64,000 nucleotides of DNA from contig NZ_CP031012.1 in the NCBI RefSeq assembly GCF_009497775.1, positions 3,809,235 through 3,873,234 of the forward strand, given 5' to 3'. Of this stretch, positions 44,444-53,489 are shown piece after piece. Numbering within the stretch: the stretch's first letter is position 1; the number at the start of each line of letters is the position of its first letter. Under the pieces are notes generated by a model. The model did no database searches, was not told where the DNA came from, and saw only the letters and a program-made list of their open reading frames with translations. Source of the stretch: Alcaligenes faecalis (GTDB lineage: Bacteria; Pseudomonadota; Gammaproteobacteria; Burkholderiales; Burkholderiaceae_B). Both the position numbers and the translations under genes were made by a program.

Positions 44444-45298
44444 ATGACCATGATTAAGAAACTGCTTGGCGCTCTGGCCTTGTCCCTTACCTGCACGGTG
44501 GCTGGTGCCGCCGGAGGTGGCTATGCCCTGGAGCGCGCGCCCGACCGCATGAATGACATGGCGGCGTTGCAAAATGGCGCAAAACTGTTTGTGAACTACT
44601 GTCTGAACTGTCATAGCGCCAACTCCATGCGCTACAACAAGCTGACAGACATCGGCCTGACCGAAGAAGACATCAAGAAAAACTTGCTGTTCTCCTCGGA
44701 CAAGGTGGGTGATCTGATGAAGATCGCCATGACCCCGGAAATGGGCAAGAAGTGGTTTGGTGCTGCTCCTCCTGACCTGTCCGTAATTGCACGTGCCAAG
44801 TCCACCAACCTGGGCCCTAGCGGCGCAGACTACATCTACACCTACTTGCGTACGTTCTACCGTGACGCATCCCGCCCAACCGGCTGGGATAACCTGGTTT
44901 TCCCAAGCGTGGGTATGCCTCACGCCATGTGGGAGCGCCAGGGTGGCGTTACCTTGAACCGCACGACCGTGGCTGAAACCGCCAAGGACGACGGCACCAA
45001 GGAATGGGTCAAGACCACGGCCAGCTACGATCCAACCGGCTTTTCCTCCGTCAAGACCGAAGTTCTGGCCAACTACACCGGCCACGCAACTGACTCGGTC
45101 AAGCTGGAGCCTGTCAATGCCAAGATGGCTGCCAAGTACGACAGCGATGTCGCTGACCTGGCCAACTTCATGGACTGGATGGCAGAGCCTGTGCAGCTGG
45201 AGCGCAAGAAAATCGGCGTGGGCGTGATCCTGTTCCTGCTCTTGTTCTTTGCCGTTGCATGGCGCCTGAACAGCGTTTTCTGGAAAGACATCAAGTAA
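44444..45298 (+). CDS. petC: Ubiquinol-cytochrome c reductase cytochrome c1 subunit
   Basis: Cytochrome c1 passes electrons from the Rieske centre to soluble cytochrome c. The 284 residues have a signal peptide (about 1-22), the heme c motif CLNCH at 53-57 (YCLNCHSAN) and a C-terminal membrane helix (VGVILFLLLFFAVAWRLNSV). AAPPDLSVIARAK is a family motif. Translation could begin at the first ATG or at the third codon. A terminator follows at 45314. Confidence 0.96.
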   Translation: MTMIKKLLGALALSLTCTVAGAAGGGYALERAPDRMNDMAALQNGAKLFVNYCLNCHSANSMRYNKLTDIGLTEEDIKKNLLFSSDKVGDLMKIAMTPEMGKKWFGAAPPDLSVIARAKSTNLGPSGADYIYTYLRTFYRDASRPTGWDNLVFPSVGMPHAMWERQGGVTLNRTTVAETAKDDGTKEWVKTTASYDPTGFSSVKTEVLANYTGHATDSVKLEPVNAKMAAKYDSDVADLANFMDWMAEPVQLERKKIGVGVILFLLLFFAVAWRLNSVFWKDIK

Positions 45299-45313
45299 AA
45301 CGCTATGCTAGAC

Positions 45314-45345
45314 GGGCAGGCCTAACTAGCCTGCCCGGCTTTTTA
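45314..45345 (+). terminator. Rho-independent terminator of petABC
   Basis: A perfect eight-base GC-rich stem (GGGCAGGC / GCCTGCCC) with a seven-base loop is followed by GGCTTTTTATT. A second, AT-rich nine-base hairpin (TTAAAACCC / GGGTTTTAA) lies at 45349-45372. Confidence 0.88.
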
Positions 45346-45424
45346 TTGTTAAAACCCCTTGCAGGGTTTTAAATTCTGAGCCGTGAGGCTCTTGTTTTTA
45401 TTTCTACGACTGGAATCTCCTACC

Positions 45425-46033
45425 ATGATGGTGCTCTACTCTGGAACAACTTGCCCATTCTCACAGCGCTGCCGTTTCGTGTTGTTTGAAAAAGGCATGG
45501 ATTTCGAGATCCGCGACATCGACTTGTACAACAAGCCTGAAGATATCGCCGTCATGAACCCCTACGGACAGGTGCCAATCCTGGTAGAACGTGACCTGAT
45601 CTTGTACGAATCGAACATCATCAATGAGTACATTGATGAGCGTTTCCCGCATCCTCAGCTGATGCCAGCGGACCCCACCATGCGCGCCCGCACACGCCTG
45701 TTCCTGTACAACTTCGAAAAGGAACTGTTTGTGCACGTGGCCGCCCTGGAAGACCGCCGCAACGCGGATGCCAAGGCACAAGAACTGGCCCGTCAACAAA
45801 TCCGCAACCACTTGTCGCAGCTGGCTCCGATCCTGCTCAAGAACAAGTACATGCTGGGTGAAGAGTTCTCCATGCTGGACGTGGCGATCGCTCCCCTGCT
45901 CTGGCGCCTGGACCACTACGGTATCGAACTGCCCAAGAGCGCCGCTCCTGTGCAAAAGTACGCCGAGCGCGTATTCTCGCGTCCTGCTTACATTGAAGCA
46001 CTGACTCCTTCCGAAAAAGTCATGCGTCGCTAA
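45425..46033 (+). CDS. sspA: Stringent starvation protein A (glutathione S-transferase fold)
   Basis: SspA is a GST-fold protein that binds RNA polymerase and alters transcription in stationary phase. The 203 residues have a thioredoxin-like N-domain (YSGTTCPFSQRCRFVLFEKG; VPILVERDLILYESNIINEYID) and a helical C-domain. The ATG at 45425 is chosen because it gives the family's short N-terminus; the frame is open from 45383. It is followed after six bases by sspB, the usual pair. Confidence 0.93.
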   Translation: MMVLYSGTTCPFSQRCRFVLFEKGMDFEIRDIDLYNKPEDIAVMNPYGQVPILVERDLILYESNIINEYIDERFPHPQLMPADPTMRARTRLFLYNFEKELFVHVAALEDRRNADAKAQELARQQIRNHLSQLAPILLKNKYMLGEEFSMLDVAIAPLLWRLDHYGIELPKSAAPVQKYAERVFSRPAYIEALTPSEKVMRR

Positions 46034-46039
46034 TCCATC

Positions 46040-46465
46040 ATGCAAGAGACCTCGACCAAGCCTTACCTGCTGCGCGCTCTACACGAATGGTGTTCCGACC
46101 ACGGATACACCCCACACATTGTGGTTACAGTAGACGCCAACACCGTTGTTCCACGCGGCCATATTCAGGATGGACAAATCACCCTGAATATCGGACATCT
46201 GGCCACCAATGGCCTGATCCTGGGCAACGACTACATTGAATTCCAGGCCCGCTTTGGCGGTGTTACGGAAGACATTTTCGTGCCCGTGGCGGCTGTATCG
46301 GCCATCTACGCACGCGAAACAGGCGCTGGTATGGGTTTTGAAGTGATGGAGTCCGAGCCTTACGCTGAAGACGAGGCGCAAGATGCAGCTCCTGAAGCGG
46401 CACCGGAAGCGCCCGCTGCCAAGAAAGACGCTGACAAGGTCTCGCACCTGAAGATCGTCAAATAA
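46040..46465 (+). CDS. sspB: ClpXP specificity-enhancing factor SspB
   Basis: SspB delivers ssrA-tagged proteins to the ClpXP protease. The 141 residues show the substrate-binding core (TKPYLLRALHEWCSDHGYTPHIVV; DGQITLNIGHLA; FQARFGGV), then an acidic alanine-rich linker. The closing VSHLKIVK is the conserved tail that docks on ClpX. It ends in a strong bidirectional terminator. Confidence 0.95.
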   Translation: MQETSTKPYLLRALHEWCSDHGYTPHIVVTVDANTVVPRGHIQDGQITLNIGHLATNGLILGNDYIEFQARFGGVTEDIFVPVAAVSAIYARETGAGMGFEVMESEPYAEDEAQDAAPEAAPEAPAAKKDADKVSHLKIVK

Positions 46466-46483
46466 GGCGCGTTCGACGCAGAC

Positions 46484-46517
46484 AAAAATAGAGCCCCGCA
46501 TGGGGCTCTATTTTTTT
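46484..46517. terminator. Bidirectional terminator between sspB and cysW
   Basis: The stem AAAAATAGAGCCCC / GGGGCTCTATTTTT is perfect over 14 bases with a GCAT loop, and T runs follow in both directions. It separates the convergent sspAB and sulfate operons. Confidence 0.92.
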
Positions 46518-46646
46518 GGGTCTACTTGGCAGCAAGCATCCGAACGCTGGCTTTGGCAGATCAGTATCAGCTACTTAAAGCCAGTCCAGGGAATATTCAG
46601 TCATCTACAAGCACTGGAAATATTACCCAAACATCCAGCCCGCCCT

Positions 46647-47492
46647 TTACCCTTGCACCGCCTCAGCCTGATTACGGCGACGGCCAGCCGCCACACGCCA
46701 CTCCAGCAGGCTCTTGAGCATCACCGACACAATCGCGAATACCGCCAGCAGTGCAGCCGCTGTAAAAGCCGCAGCCGCCTTGTTATCGTTATTCAGCTGA
46801 TCCACCAGCAGAGACAAGGTCAAAGTCTGATTCATGATGGTGCCCGACACCACGGACACAGCACCAAACTCGCCAATCGCGCGAGCATTGGTCAGCACCA
46901 CGCCATAGAGCAAGGCCCATTTGATATCCGGCAGCGTCACGTGCCAGAAGATCTGCCAACCATTGGCGCCCAGACTTAACGCTGCCGCCTGAGCATCCGA
47001 ACCCTGAGCCTGCATGATGGGAATCAGGATACGAGCCACATAAGGCGTCGTCACAAAGATAGTGACCATCAGGATACCCGGCCAGGCAAACATCAATTGA
47101 ATATCATGCGCGCTTAGCCACTGCCCCAGGGAAGACTCCACACCGTAGACCACCAGATAGCACAGGCCCGCTACCACAGGCGACACAGCATAAGGCAAGT
47201 CCACCAAGGTACTTAGCAAACGACGGCCACGGAACTGGTAATGCGTCAGACACCAGGCCAGCAAGATGCCAAAGACCATGTTCAAGGGCACAGTCAGCAC
47301 CGCCACGAACAGGGTCAGCCCGATGGCGTGAAGCATATAGTCCTCTTGCAGATTGCTCCACAAGGCAGGCAAGCCATCACCCAAGGCTTTGGAGAAAATC
47401 AGCAGCAAGGGGACCACCAGCAGACCCAGTACCAACACAATACCCAAGGCCAGAATCAGGCGGTCGGCCGTGCTTTTAGGTGTTTTTCTCAT
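46647..47492 (-). CDS. cysW: Sulfate ABC transporter permease CysW
   Basis: CysW is one of two inner-membrane permeases of the sulfate/thiosulfate importer. The 281 residues have six predicted helices, and the ATPase-coupling motif is AQAAALSLGANGWQIFWHVTLPDIKWALLYG. It overlaps cysT by four bases. In most proteobacteria cysA, the ATPase, follows cysW; here the gene is followed by 129 empty bases and the convergent sspB terminator. Confidence 0.94.
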   Translation of the reverse strand: MRKTPKSTADRLILALGIVLVLGLLVVPLLLIFSKALGDGLPALWSNLQEDYMLHAIGLTLFVAVLTVPLNMVFGILLAWCLTHYQFRGRRLLSTLVDLPYAVSPVVAGLCYLVVYGVESSLGQWLSAHDIQLMFAWPGILMVTIFVTTPYVARILIPIMQAQGSDAQAAALSLGANGWQIFWHVTLPDIKWALLYGVVLTNARAIGEFGAVSVVSGTIMNQTLTLSLLVDQLNNDNKAAAAFTAAALLAVFAIVSVMLKSLLEWRVAAGRRRNQAEAVQG

Positions 47493-48379
47493 GGTGCCCT
47501 CCGCTGCCAGCCCAATAGACGATTTTGCACCAGTTGCAAAGTGAACAAGAGCAGCAAGGAGGCGATCAGGATTACCGAGGCAATCGCAGCGGCAGCCGGG
47601 TAATTGAACTCTTGCAGGCGCACAAAAATCATCAGGGACGATACTTCGGTTTTGAAGGGGATATTGCCCGCAATCATGATGACTGCGCCAAACTCACCCA
47701 GGCTACGAATAAAAGCCTGAGAGGATCCAGTCACCAAAGCAGGAATCAGCGGCGGGAACACCACTTTGCTGAAAGTCTGCCAACCACTGGCACCCAGCGT
47801 GTGAGCAACCTCTTCATATTCGGCACCCAGCTCTTCAATCACGGGCTGCACAATACGCACCACAAAGGGCAAGCTGGTGAAGGTCATGGCCAGAACAATA
47901 CCGGGGTATTGATAAGCGACCTTCCAGCCCTCCGGCAGAAACTGACCAAACCAGCCACCGGGTACAAACAGCGTCGCCAGGGTCAAACCCGCTACCGACG
48001 TTGGCAAAGCAAACGGTAGGTCTACCAAAGCATCAATCAGACGACGCCCCGGAAACTCAAAACGCGTAATGATCCAGGCGATGATAAAACCCACCACACT
48101 GGCAATCACGGTGGAATAAAAGGCAGCACTGATCGTGACCTGATAACTGCTGACAACGCGTTTATCAGTCACCGCACGCCAATAATCGGCCAGGCTCATG
48201 TCACTGACGTACATGAACAAGGCCGACAAAGGCAGTAGCACAATAATGGACAGGTACAGGACGCTAAAGCCAAAGCTCAGTCCAAAACCCGGCATGACGG
48301 GGCGGCGCAGAAAGAAGATGGGCTTTAGCGCAGTCTTCGCCCCGGAATCCTGCGCCTCGCCCACAAGAGTACGGCTCAT
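47489..48379 (-). CDS. cysT: Sulfate ABC transporter permease CysT (CysU)
   Basis: CysT is the partner permease of CysW. The 296 residues carry six helices and the coupling motif YEEVAHTLGASGWQTFSKVVFPPLIPALVTG. The segment LPTSVAGLTLATLFVPGGWFG is typical of CysT. It starts three bases after the binding-protein stop and overlaps cysW, so the three genes form one operon read from the minus strand. Confidence 0.94.
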   Translation of the reverse strand: MSRTLVGEAQDSGAKTALKPIFFLRRPVMPGFGLSFGFSVLYLSIIVLLPLSALFMYVSDMSLADYWRAVTDKRVVSSYQVTISAAFYSTVIASVVGFIIAWIITRFEFPGRRLIDALVDLPFALPTSVAGLTLATLFVPGGWFGQFLPEGWKVAYQYPGIVLAMTFTSLPFVVRIVQPVIEELGAEYEEVAHTLGASGWQTFSKVVFPPLIPALVTGSSQAFIRSLGEFGAVIMIAGNIPFKTEVSSLMIFVRLQEFNYPAAAAIASVILIASLLLLFTLQLVQNRLLGWQRRAP

Positions 48380-48382
48380 GAA

Positions 48383-49387
48383 TTACTTGGCCAGCAACTG
48401 GTCCAACACTCCGTTTGCAGCAAAGTGACGGCTTTGAATGTCAGTCCAGGAACCCAGAACGTCGGTAGGATTGATCAGCTTGACCGGCGCGTACTTGGAC
48501 TCGAATTCCTTGGCCACGGCAGGATCCGTCACACGGTAGTTGAAGCCAGCCAGCAGACGTTGAATCTCGGGGGTGTACTGGAACTTCAGGTATTCGGTTG
48601 CTTCCTTGCGAGTGCCTTTCTGGTCAACCACACGGTCCACCACGGCGACAGGGAATTCGGCCAATACGCTGACAGGTGGCACCACCACTTCCAGCTCGCT
48701 GCCCTTGAACTCGTCGCTGGCAGCAATATTGATCACTTCGGATTCAAAGGTCAGCAACACATCGCCCTGACCGTTCTGGGCAAAAGCCACGGTCGCGCCA
48801 CGGCCACCTGTGGGGAAGCTCTCTACATTACCCAACACCTTGCCCACAAACTCCTTGATCTTGGCTTCATCACCGCCAAAAGCCTCGTTGGCATACAACC
48901 AGGAAGCCAGGTAGGTGTAGCGGGCATTGCCCGAGGTTTTAGGGTTCGGGAACACCAGTTTCACATCGTCGCGCACCAGATCATCCCAGGACTTGATGTT
49001 CTTGGGATTGCCCTTGCGCACCAGGAAAGCAATGGTGCTGTAGTAAGGCGAACTGTTGTTCGGGAATTTAGTGGCCCAATCCTTGGCAACTGCACCGCGC
49101 TCGGCCAGGAACTCAATATCGGTGACCTGGTTGAAGGTGACGGTATCGACTTTCTTGCCCTGAATAATGTCCTGGGCCTGACGGGAAGTACCGGCAAAAG
49201 ACTGGTCAATCTTGATGTCTTCACCCGTGGTGGCTTTCCAGTGCTCGATAAACTTGGGGTTGATCGCCGCAAAGGTCTCGCGCGCTACATCAAACGAGGC
49301 GTTCAGCAAAGAAACCTGGGCACTGGCTGTGCCCCCCAGCAAAGACGCCAACAACAAGGCAGAGCCAACAACAGACTTCAATTTCAT
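48383..49387 (-). CDS. sbp: Periplasmic sulfate-binding protein Sbp
   Basis: Sbp captures sulfate (or thiosulfate) in the periplasm for the CysTW permease. The signal peptide is MKLKSVVGSALLLASLLGG through ASA. Family motifs are LLNASFDVARETFAAINPKF, the ligand segment QSFAGTSRQAQDI and FPNPKTSGNARYTYLASW. The start at 49387 has GGGGAA upstream; the frame is open to 49441. The 334 residues are full length. Confidence 0.94.
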   Translation of the reverse strand: MKLKSVVGSALLLASLLGGTASAQVSLLNASFDVARETFAAINPKFIEHWKATTGEDIKIDQSFAGTSRQAQDIIQGKKVDTVTFNQVTDIEFLAERGAVAKDWATKFPNNSSPYYSTIAFLVRKGNPKNIKSWDDLVRDDVKLVFPNPKTSGNARYTYLASWLYANEAFGGDEAKIKEFVGKVLGNVESFPTGGRGATVAFAQNGQGDVLLTFESEVINIAASDEFKGSELEVVVPPVSVLAEFPVAVVDRVVDQKGTRKEATEYLKFQYTPEIQRLLAGFNYRVTDPAVAKEFESKYAPVKLINPTDVLGSWTDIQSRHFAANGVLDQLLAK

Positions 49388-49595
49388 GGTGTTCCCCAGA
49401 GTTCCCGGACGCGGCCTTCGGAGCCCGTCACTGATGTTCAATCGCGTGCTATCTATATAAGCGCAGCTTGGATAGATCAGATTATGGGTAGGGGAAAAGG
49501 CATTTAAAACGACATTTTCATCATGCTCTTATAACCAGAACCTATCTATTGGCTGGGCTGGCGCGGCGTGGGCCACAGCAATATTTTTCTGGTGA

Positions 49596-49625
49596 TTGCT
49601 TCTTTACAAAAAACCCGGCTATAAT
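49596..49625 (+). promoter_or_regulatory. Promoter of tRNA-Thr
   Basis: TTGCTT (49596-49601) and a perfect TATAAT (49620-49625) are 18 bases apart and end nine bases before the mature tRNA. Confidence 0.65.
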
Positions 49626-49634
49626 CGTCAATTC

Positions 49635-49710
49635 GCCGGCTTAGCTCAGTTGGTAGAGCAGCGCACTTGTAATGCGAAGGTCGAGGGTTCAACTCCTTTA
49701 GCCGGCACCA
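49635..49710 (+). tRNA. tRNA-Thr (anticodon UGU)
   Basis: The cloverleaf is complete: acceptor GCCGGCT / AGCCGGC, D arm GCTC...GAGC, anticodon loop CTTGTAA with TGT at its centre, T arm with TTCAA, discriminator A and an encoded CCA. The outermost anticodon-stem pair is a G-A mismatch, as I recall for related tRNA-Thr genes. Confidence 0.95.
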
Positions 49711-49732
49711 CGAATACCGCGGGTAACCGCAC

Positions 49733-49769
49733 AAAAGGGTCATCAGAAATGATGGCCCTTTTCGTTTTT
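49733..49769 (+). terminator. Rho-independent terminator of tRNA-Thr
   Basis: A 12-base stem (AAAAGGGTCATC / GATGGCCCTTTT, one G-T wobble) with a six-base loop is followed by CGTTTTT. It lies 22 bases after the tRNA. Confidence 0.9.
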
Positions 49770-50827
49770 GGCTTCACCCATAACATTCTGCGGGATCGCA
49801 AAAGATCCCCTTGGTACAGCACACAGCTGTTCATTACCCAGTCGGTTTGGACCTGAGCCGACCCGCAACTTTCTTGCCGATACCGGCAGACTCACACCTG
49901 CACAATCCTGGCTTAGAGGCCAGGGCATCATCAAATAATTAAAACAGCAGGCTGTTGAAAGCGATGTAGCAACAAGCTTGTGCAGCCCACTGCCATTGCA
50001 AGCAATCACAATTGTCCGAGCAGAGCACAAACCGCTTCGTCTTTCTCCGTGAAAGAAAACGAAGGAATTTCTTTAGCCCTCAACAAAAATTAATAGTTAA
50101 TTAAAAAACCATAATTTTCAGAAAAGAAAATATCTGAAGATTCATTTTTATTATTTCTGATAATTTATTTAAAAATTTGTTTATTTAAAATAAAAACAAA
50201 GATATATCTTACGATATAAATCAATTGATTTTTAACCAAAAATTATTAATAACGACCACTTATATAGAAAACACTTCTATTGGTTTTTAATTAGCCAGCA
50301 AAGGGCTTATGCAATATCCAAGGTTGTGGAGTATCATGCAATTTAGTAAAAAATCATGATCTCTCTTGTTTTTTTGTAACACTACTGCTGTATTAAGCAG
50401 CCGCCTTCGTTAACTTGTTTCATGTTTACTCTTAGACAATGATTCCCTCTACACAGAAGCCGTAGGGCCAACCCTGGCAACAAATAAATCAAGAATATTG
50501 AAATTTAAACCATGTGCAGGTTTTTCTGATTTAGCACCTTCTTTTCCCTATTTAGGCAGCTAAGACGGAAATGCTTTGTAGCCAAAAAACTGGCTCTCGC
50601 AGATGGATTGAAGCTCGGAACTTCGAACAGCCAAGCAAGCGATTCAAGATGGGACACAGTAGCCTGAATCACCCCCTCCTTCTGGGCCCAGGCCTACTCC
50701 GGTAACAGCTAAAGCTATCTGCTGAGATAGCGTGTAACCGCACTTCGTAGTTCGACATTAGGCATGCCGCCACATGGCTCCAAGGCAGCCCTGCTTCTCT
50801 CGTTAAACAGTTTAGGATTGCTCTCTA
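49770..50827. other. AT-rich gene-poor stretch ahead of the Wzz-like gene
   Basis: No credible gene is seen in this kilobase. From about 50080 to 50300 the sequence is almost wholly A and T; from 50400 the composition is more balanced. A perfect seven-base hairpin (GCTATCT / AGATAGC, tetraloop GCTG) lies at 50714-50731, about 97 bases ahead of the Wzz-like start. No direct repeat of the tRNA 3' end and no integrase is visible. Confidence 0.6.
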
Positions 50828-51961
50828 ATGTCAGAATTTCAACTACGTAGCGCAGCGCAAGATAGCGATATCGATTTAGTGCAACTTGTTCAGAAGCTCT
50901 GGGAAGGACGCATTATCTTGTTGGGGTTTTTGCTCGCAGGCTTGGTGCTTTCAGCAGTCTATGCCTTGACGGCCAAGGAGCAATGGACATCTGTCGCCTA
51001 TGTCAGCGCTCCCCGAGTGGAACAAATTAGCGCCTACCTTGATCAACGCCGCGCAATGGCACGAGTCACTGGCAATCAGTCAATTGATACCAGCGCGCTG
51101 AGTGCCTTGCTGTTCCACACCTTCGTTGCACAAGCGGCAATCTCAAGAAATCAATGGGCTTACCTCAGCGAAACTGAGTACTACAACCGCCAAAAGACGG
51201 CAGACACAAAAGCTGACCACATACTGTTGCTAGACCTGGTCGACCAGCTGAAAATCAAAACCCCTAGCGATGATGAGATCGCGCCGCATTACAAATTCTC
51301 CTTTAGCGCTGACACAGCGGAGCAAGCCCAGGAGGTACTAACGGGTTATCTCAATTGGATCAACAAGCTTTCATTCGACCAAGTTGACAAGGAGTTCAAC
51401 GATCAACTGAATGCGCAGATACTCTCTCGGCAAACCGATCTCAACAACATCGAATTCAAGCTCTCAACAGACCGACAGCACAGCATCGACAATCTCAAGA
51501 CGGCCCTGCATACCGCCAAACTTGCCGGTATTACGGACTACGTCGTAGCACGCCAGACAGGCGGCTCCACGATTATTGAGCTCAGCGATAGCAGACGCCT
51601 TTTTATGCTGGGTGAAAAGTATCTGAGCGCCGAGCTCGAAACCTGGGAAAACACCCCGATTATTTACCCACCCAACTACTACGAAATAAAGCACGAGCTT
51701 ACACAGCTTGAGCCACTGCGAAACTACAAAATAGATGCTATCTCTTACTTCACTCAACGGGCTCCCACAGCACCGTTAAAACGCGACAAACCTCAGCGCC
51801 TACTCGTCGTAATTCTGGGAAGCCTGTTCGGTGGAATGATGGGGATCTTATGGATACTTTGTCGAGAGGCATTTCGACAAAAAACACCAGGAATGACTAC
51901 GAAAAAAAAGCTGCTTAAAACCAGCCAGATCGAGCAGGCGAAAATTACCAAAACAGCCTGA
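50828..51961 (+). CDS. Wzz/FepE-like polysaccharide chain-length determinant
   Basis: This 377-residue inner-membrane protein has the polysaccharide co-polymerase layout. A short cytoplasmic N-terminus with DIDLVQLVQKLWEGRIILLG leads into membrane helix 1 (about 29-48), a large helical periplasmic domain follows, and helix 2 (about 326-345) is preceded by a proline-bearing PTAPLKRDKPQRLL segment. Such proteins set O-antigen or capsule length together with Wzy. The C-terminal 30 residues are very basic and longer than usual. No polysaccharide gene lies nearby, so it is an orphan, in AT-rich DNA beside a tRNA gene, which suggests transfer. Confidence 0.85.
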   Translation: MSEFQLRSAAQDSDIDLVQLVQKLWEGRIILLGFLLAGLVLSAVYALTAKEQWTSVAYVSAPRVEQISAYLDQRRAMARVTGNQSIDTSALSALLFHTFVAQAAISRNQWAYLSETEYYNRQKTADTKADHILLLDLVDQLKIKTPSDDEIAPHYKFSFSADTAEQAQEVLTGYLNWINKLSFDQVDKEFNDQLNAQILSRQTDLNNIEFKLSTDRQHSIDNLKTALHTAKLAGITDYVVARQTGGSTIIELSDSRRLFMLGEKYLSAELETWENTPIIYPPNYYEIKHELTQLEPLRNYKIDAISYFTQRAPTAPLKRDKPQRLLVVILGSLFGGMMGILWILCREAFRQKTPGMTTKKKLLKTSQIEQAKITKTA

Positions 51962-52100
51962 CCCGCAATCAGAGAAATAGCTTTAGGTAATTAATAATAT
52001 AAACCTAAAAATTAAAGGTGGTGAGTCATTAAAACCGTGCGTTTGCATGATTAAAAAACTTGATTTTGTTTATCCAAACATCGACCCAAGCTAACTCAAT

Positions 52101-52124
52101 AAGCTCGCGTGGTGAAGCGAGCTT
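52101..52124. terminator. Hairpin between the convergent Wzz-like and oxidase genes
   Basis: A perfect eight-base stem (AAGCTCGC / GCGAGCTT) closes an eight-base loop, 16 bases past the oxidase stop. T runs are weak on both strands. Confidence 0.45.
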
Positions 52125-52140
52125 AAAACTCAGTGCTTAG

Positions 52141-53268
52141 CTACGTCGAGATACGACATTCGGATAACTCATCAAGGCGACTCGCACCCAACAAAATCAT
52201 CGTCCGCTCCAGCTCCTGAGCGATCAAGCCAAGCACTTGTGCAACGCCCTGCTCGCCGCCTTGCGCTAAACCATAAGCAACGGCGCGGCCCAAGAATGCG
52301 CCGCTTGCCCCACAGGCGATGGCTTTGGCGACATCCGAACCCCGCCGAAAGCCGCTATCGATAAATACCGGTATCTGCGTTTTGACGATATCCATGATCT
52401 GCGGGAGCACACTGATTGTTGAAGGTGCGCAGTCCAGTTGTCGGCCACCGTGATTGGAAACAATCAGCCCATCTACGCCGTAGCGCAGCGCCTGACCTGC
52501 GTCTTCAGGATGCAGCACGCCTTTGATCAACAAGGGGCCCTCCCATTTGGAGCGCAGCCAGGAGACATCGTCCCACACCAGACGGCGGTCCATGCTCCGC
52601 GCCAGCAGTGCCGCCTGTGCCTGTGCAGAGCTGGCGCCCTCTGTGGGCATCAAATTGACGAACTGGGGCTGCCCGGCCAAAGCCTGCCGCCACAGCCAAC
52701 GGGGCTGCGACGCCATATCCAGCAACAAACGAGGACCTGGACGAAACGGCAACTTGAAACCGTGGCGTATGTCTTTTTCTCTATAGCCCCCTACGGGCAC
52801 ATCTACGGTCAAAACCAAAGCCTCAAAGCCGGCTTGACGAGCACGATCCAGAATGGAATTGGCCATACCTCTGTCTTGCATCACATACAGCTGCATCCAG
52901 CATGGGCCTTCGCAGGCTTCACGCACTTCTTCCAAAGGACTATTGGAGGCGGTAGACAGGATGTATGGCAAGCCAGCCTTGCCCGCTGCACGAGCAGCGA
53001 GCAGATCCCCACGAGGGCGCACAACGTCGATCAGGCCAACGGGGGCCACGCCAAAAGGCGCTGACCATCGGCGTCCAAAAACCTCTATCTCTGTTGAAAG
53101 CGCCGAGGTATCACGCAGACTGCGTGGCGCTAAAGTCCGTGCCTGCAAATCCGCTTGGTTACGGGCCAGGCAACGTTCATCCTCCGCCCCGCCTGCCACA
53201 TAGTCATAGACAAAGCGTGGCAAGCTGCTTTGAGCCGCTAACTGAAAATCCTGAATGTTGAGCCGCAT
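52141..53268 (-). CDS. FMN-dependent alpha-hydroxy-acid oxidase/dehydrogenase
   Basis: This 375-residue TIM-barrel flavoenzyme is of the glycolate oxidase / lactate or mandelate dehydrogenase family. It oxidises an L-2-hydroxyacid to the 2-oxoacid with FMN. The active-site histidine lies in VSNHGGRQLD, with FMN-binding VFIDSGFRRGSDVAKAIACGASGAFLGR. The N-terminal YDYVAGGAEDE segment is family-typical, and LYVMQDR occupies the QLYV region. The exact substrate is not shown. It is separated from the D-2-hydroxyacid dehydrogenase gene by 233 bases and that gene's terminator, so it is probably a separate transcript. Confidence 0.9.
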   Translation of the reverse strand: MRLNIQDFQLAAQSSLPRFVYDYVAGGAEDERCLARNQADLQARTLAPRSLRDTSALSTEIEVFGRRWSAPFGVAPVGLIDVVRPRGDLLAARAAGKAGLPYILSTASNSPLEEVREACEGPCWMQLYVMQDRGMANSILDRARQAGFEALVLTVDVPVGGYREKDIRHGFKLPFRPGPRLLLDMASQPRWLWRQALAGQPQFVNLMPTEGASSAQAQAALLARSMDRRLVWDDVSWLRSKWEGPLLIKGVLHPEDAGQALRYGVDGLIVSNHGGRQLDCAPSTISVLPQIMDIVKTQIPVFIDSGFRRGSDVAKAIACGASGAFLGRAVAYGLAQGGEQGVAQVLGLIAQELERTMILLGASRLDELSECRIST

Positions 53269-53445
53269 GATGCAAGCTGTCTCCCACCTGATGCCGGGCG
53301 TTCAAGACCCGATTCAATTTAATTATTTAAGCATCAAGTATATGACTGAAAACGCTGCGCCATGCAAAGAAAACAAGCCTGTCTCTGCTCAGCCAGAGGG
53401 GAAGGTTTTGCCAAAATCAGGCGATACACACGATCGATTGCTCAT

Positions 53446-53489
53446 AAAAAAGCAGCGGTTCAAACCTGAAGCTTGAAACCGCTGTTTTT
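53446..53489. terminator. Terminator of the sugar-acid operon
   Basis: Arms around CAGCGGTT and AACCGCTG, extended by CAA/TTG with one bulge, close a short loop. On the minus strand TTTTTTATG follows, and on the plus strand TTTTTC follows. It lies 13 bases past the stop of the D-2-hydroxyacid dehydrogenase. Confidence 0.82.

Noticed and set aside
43126..44496. A 456-codon minus-strand open frame opposite petB
   Set aside because: Cytochrome b is certain on the plus strand. The antisense product is H, Q, N-rich shadow sequence.
49635..50827. A possible integrative element attached at tRNA-Thr
   Set aside because: No integrase, no transposase and no repeat of the tRNA 3' end could be found by eye; only composition and the orphan gene point that way.
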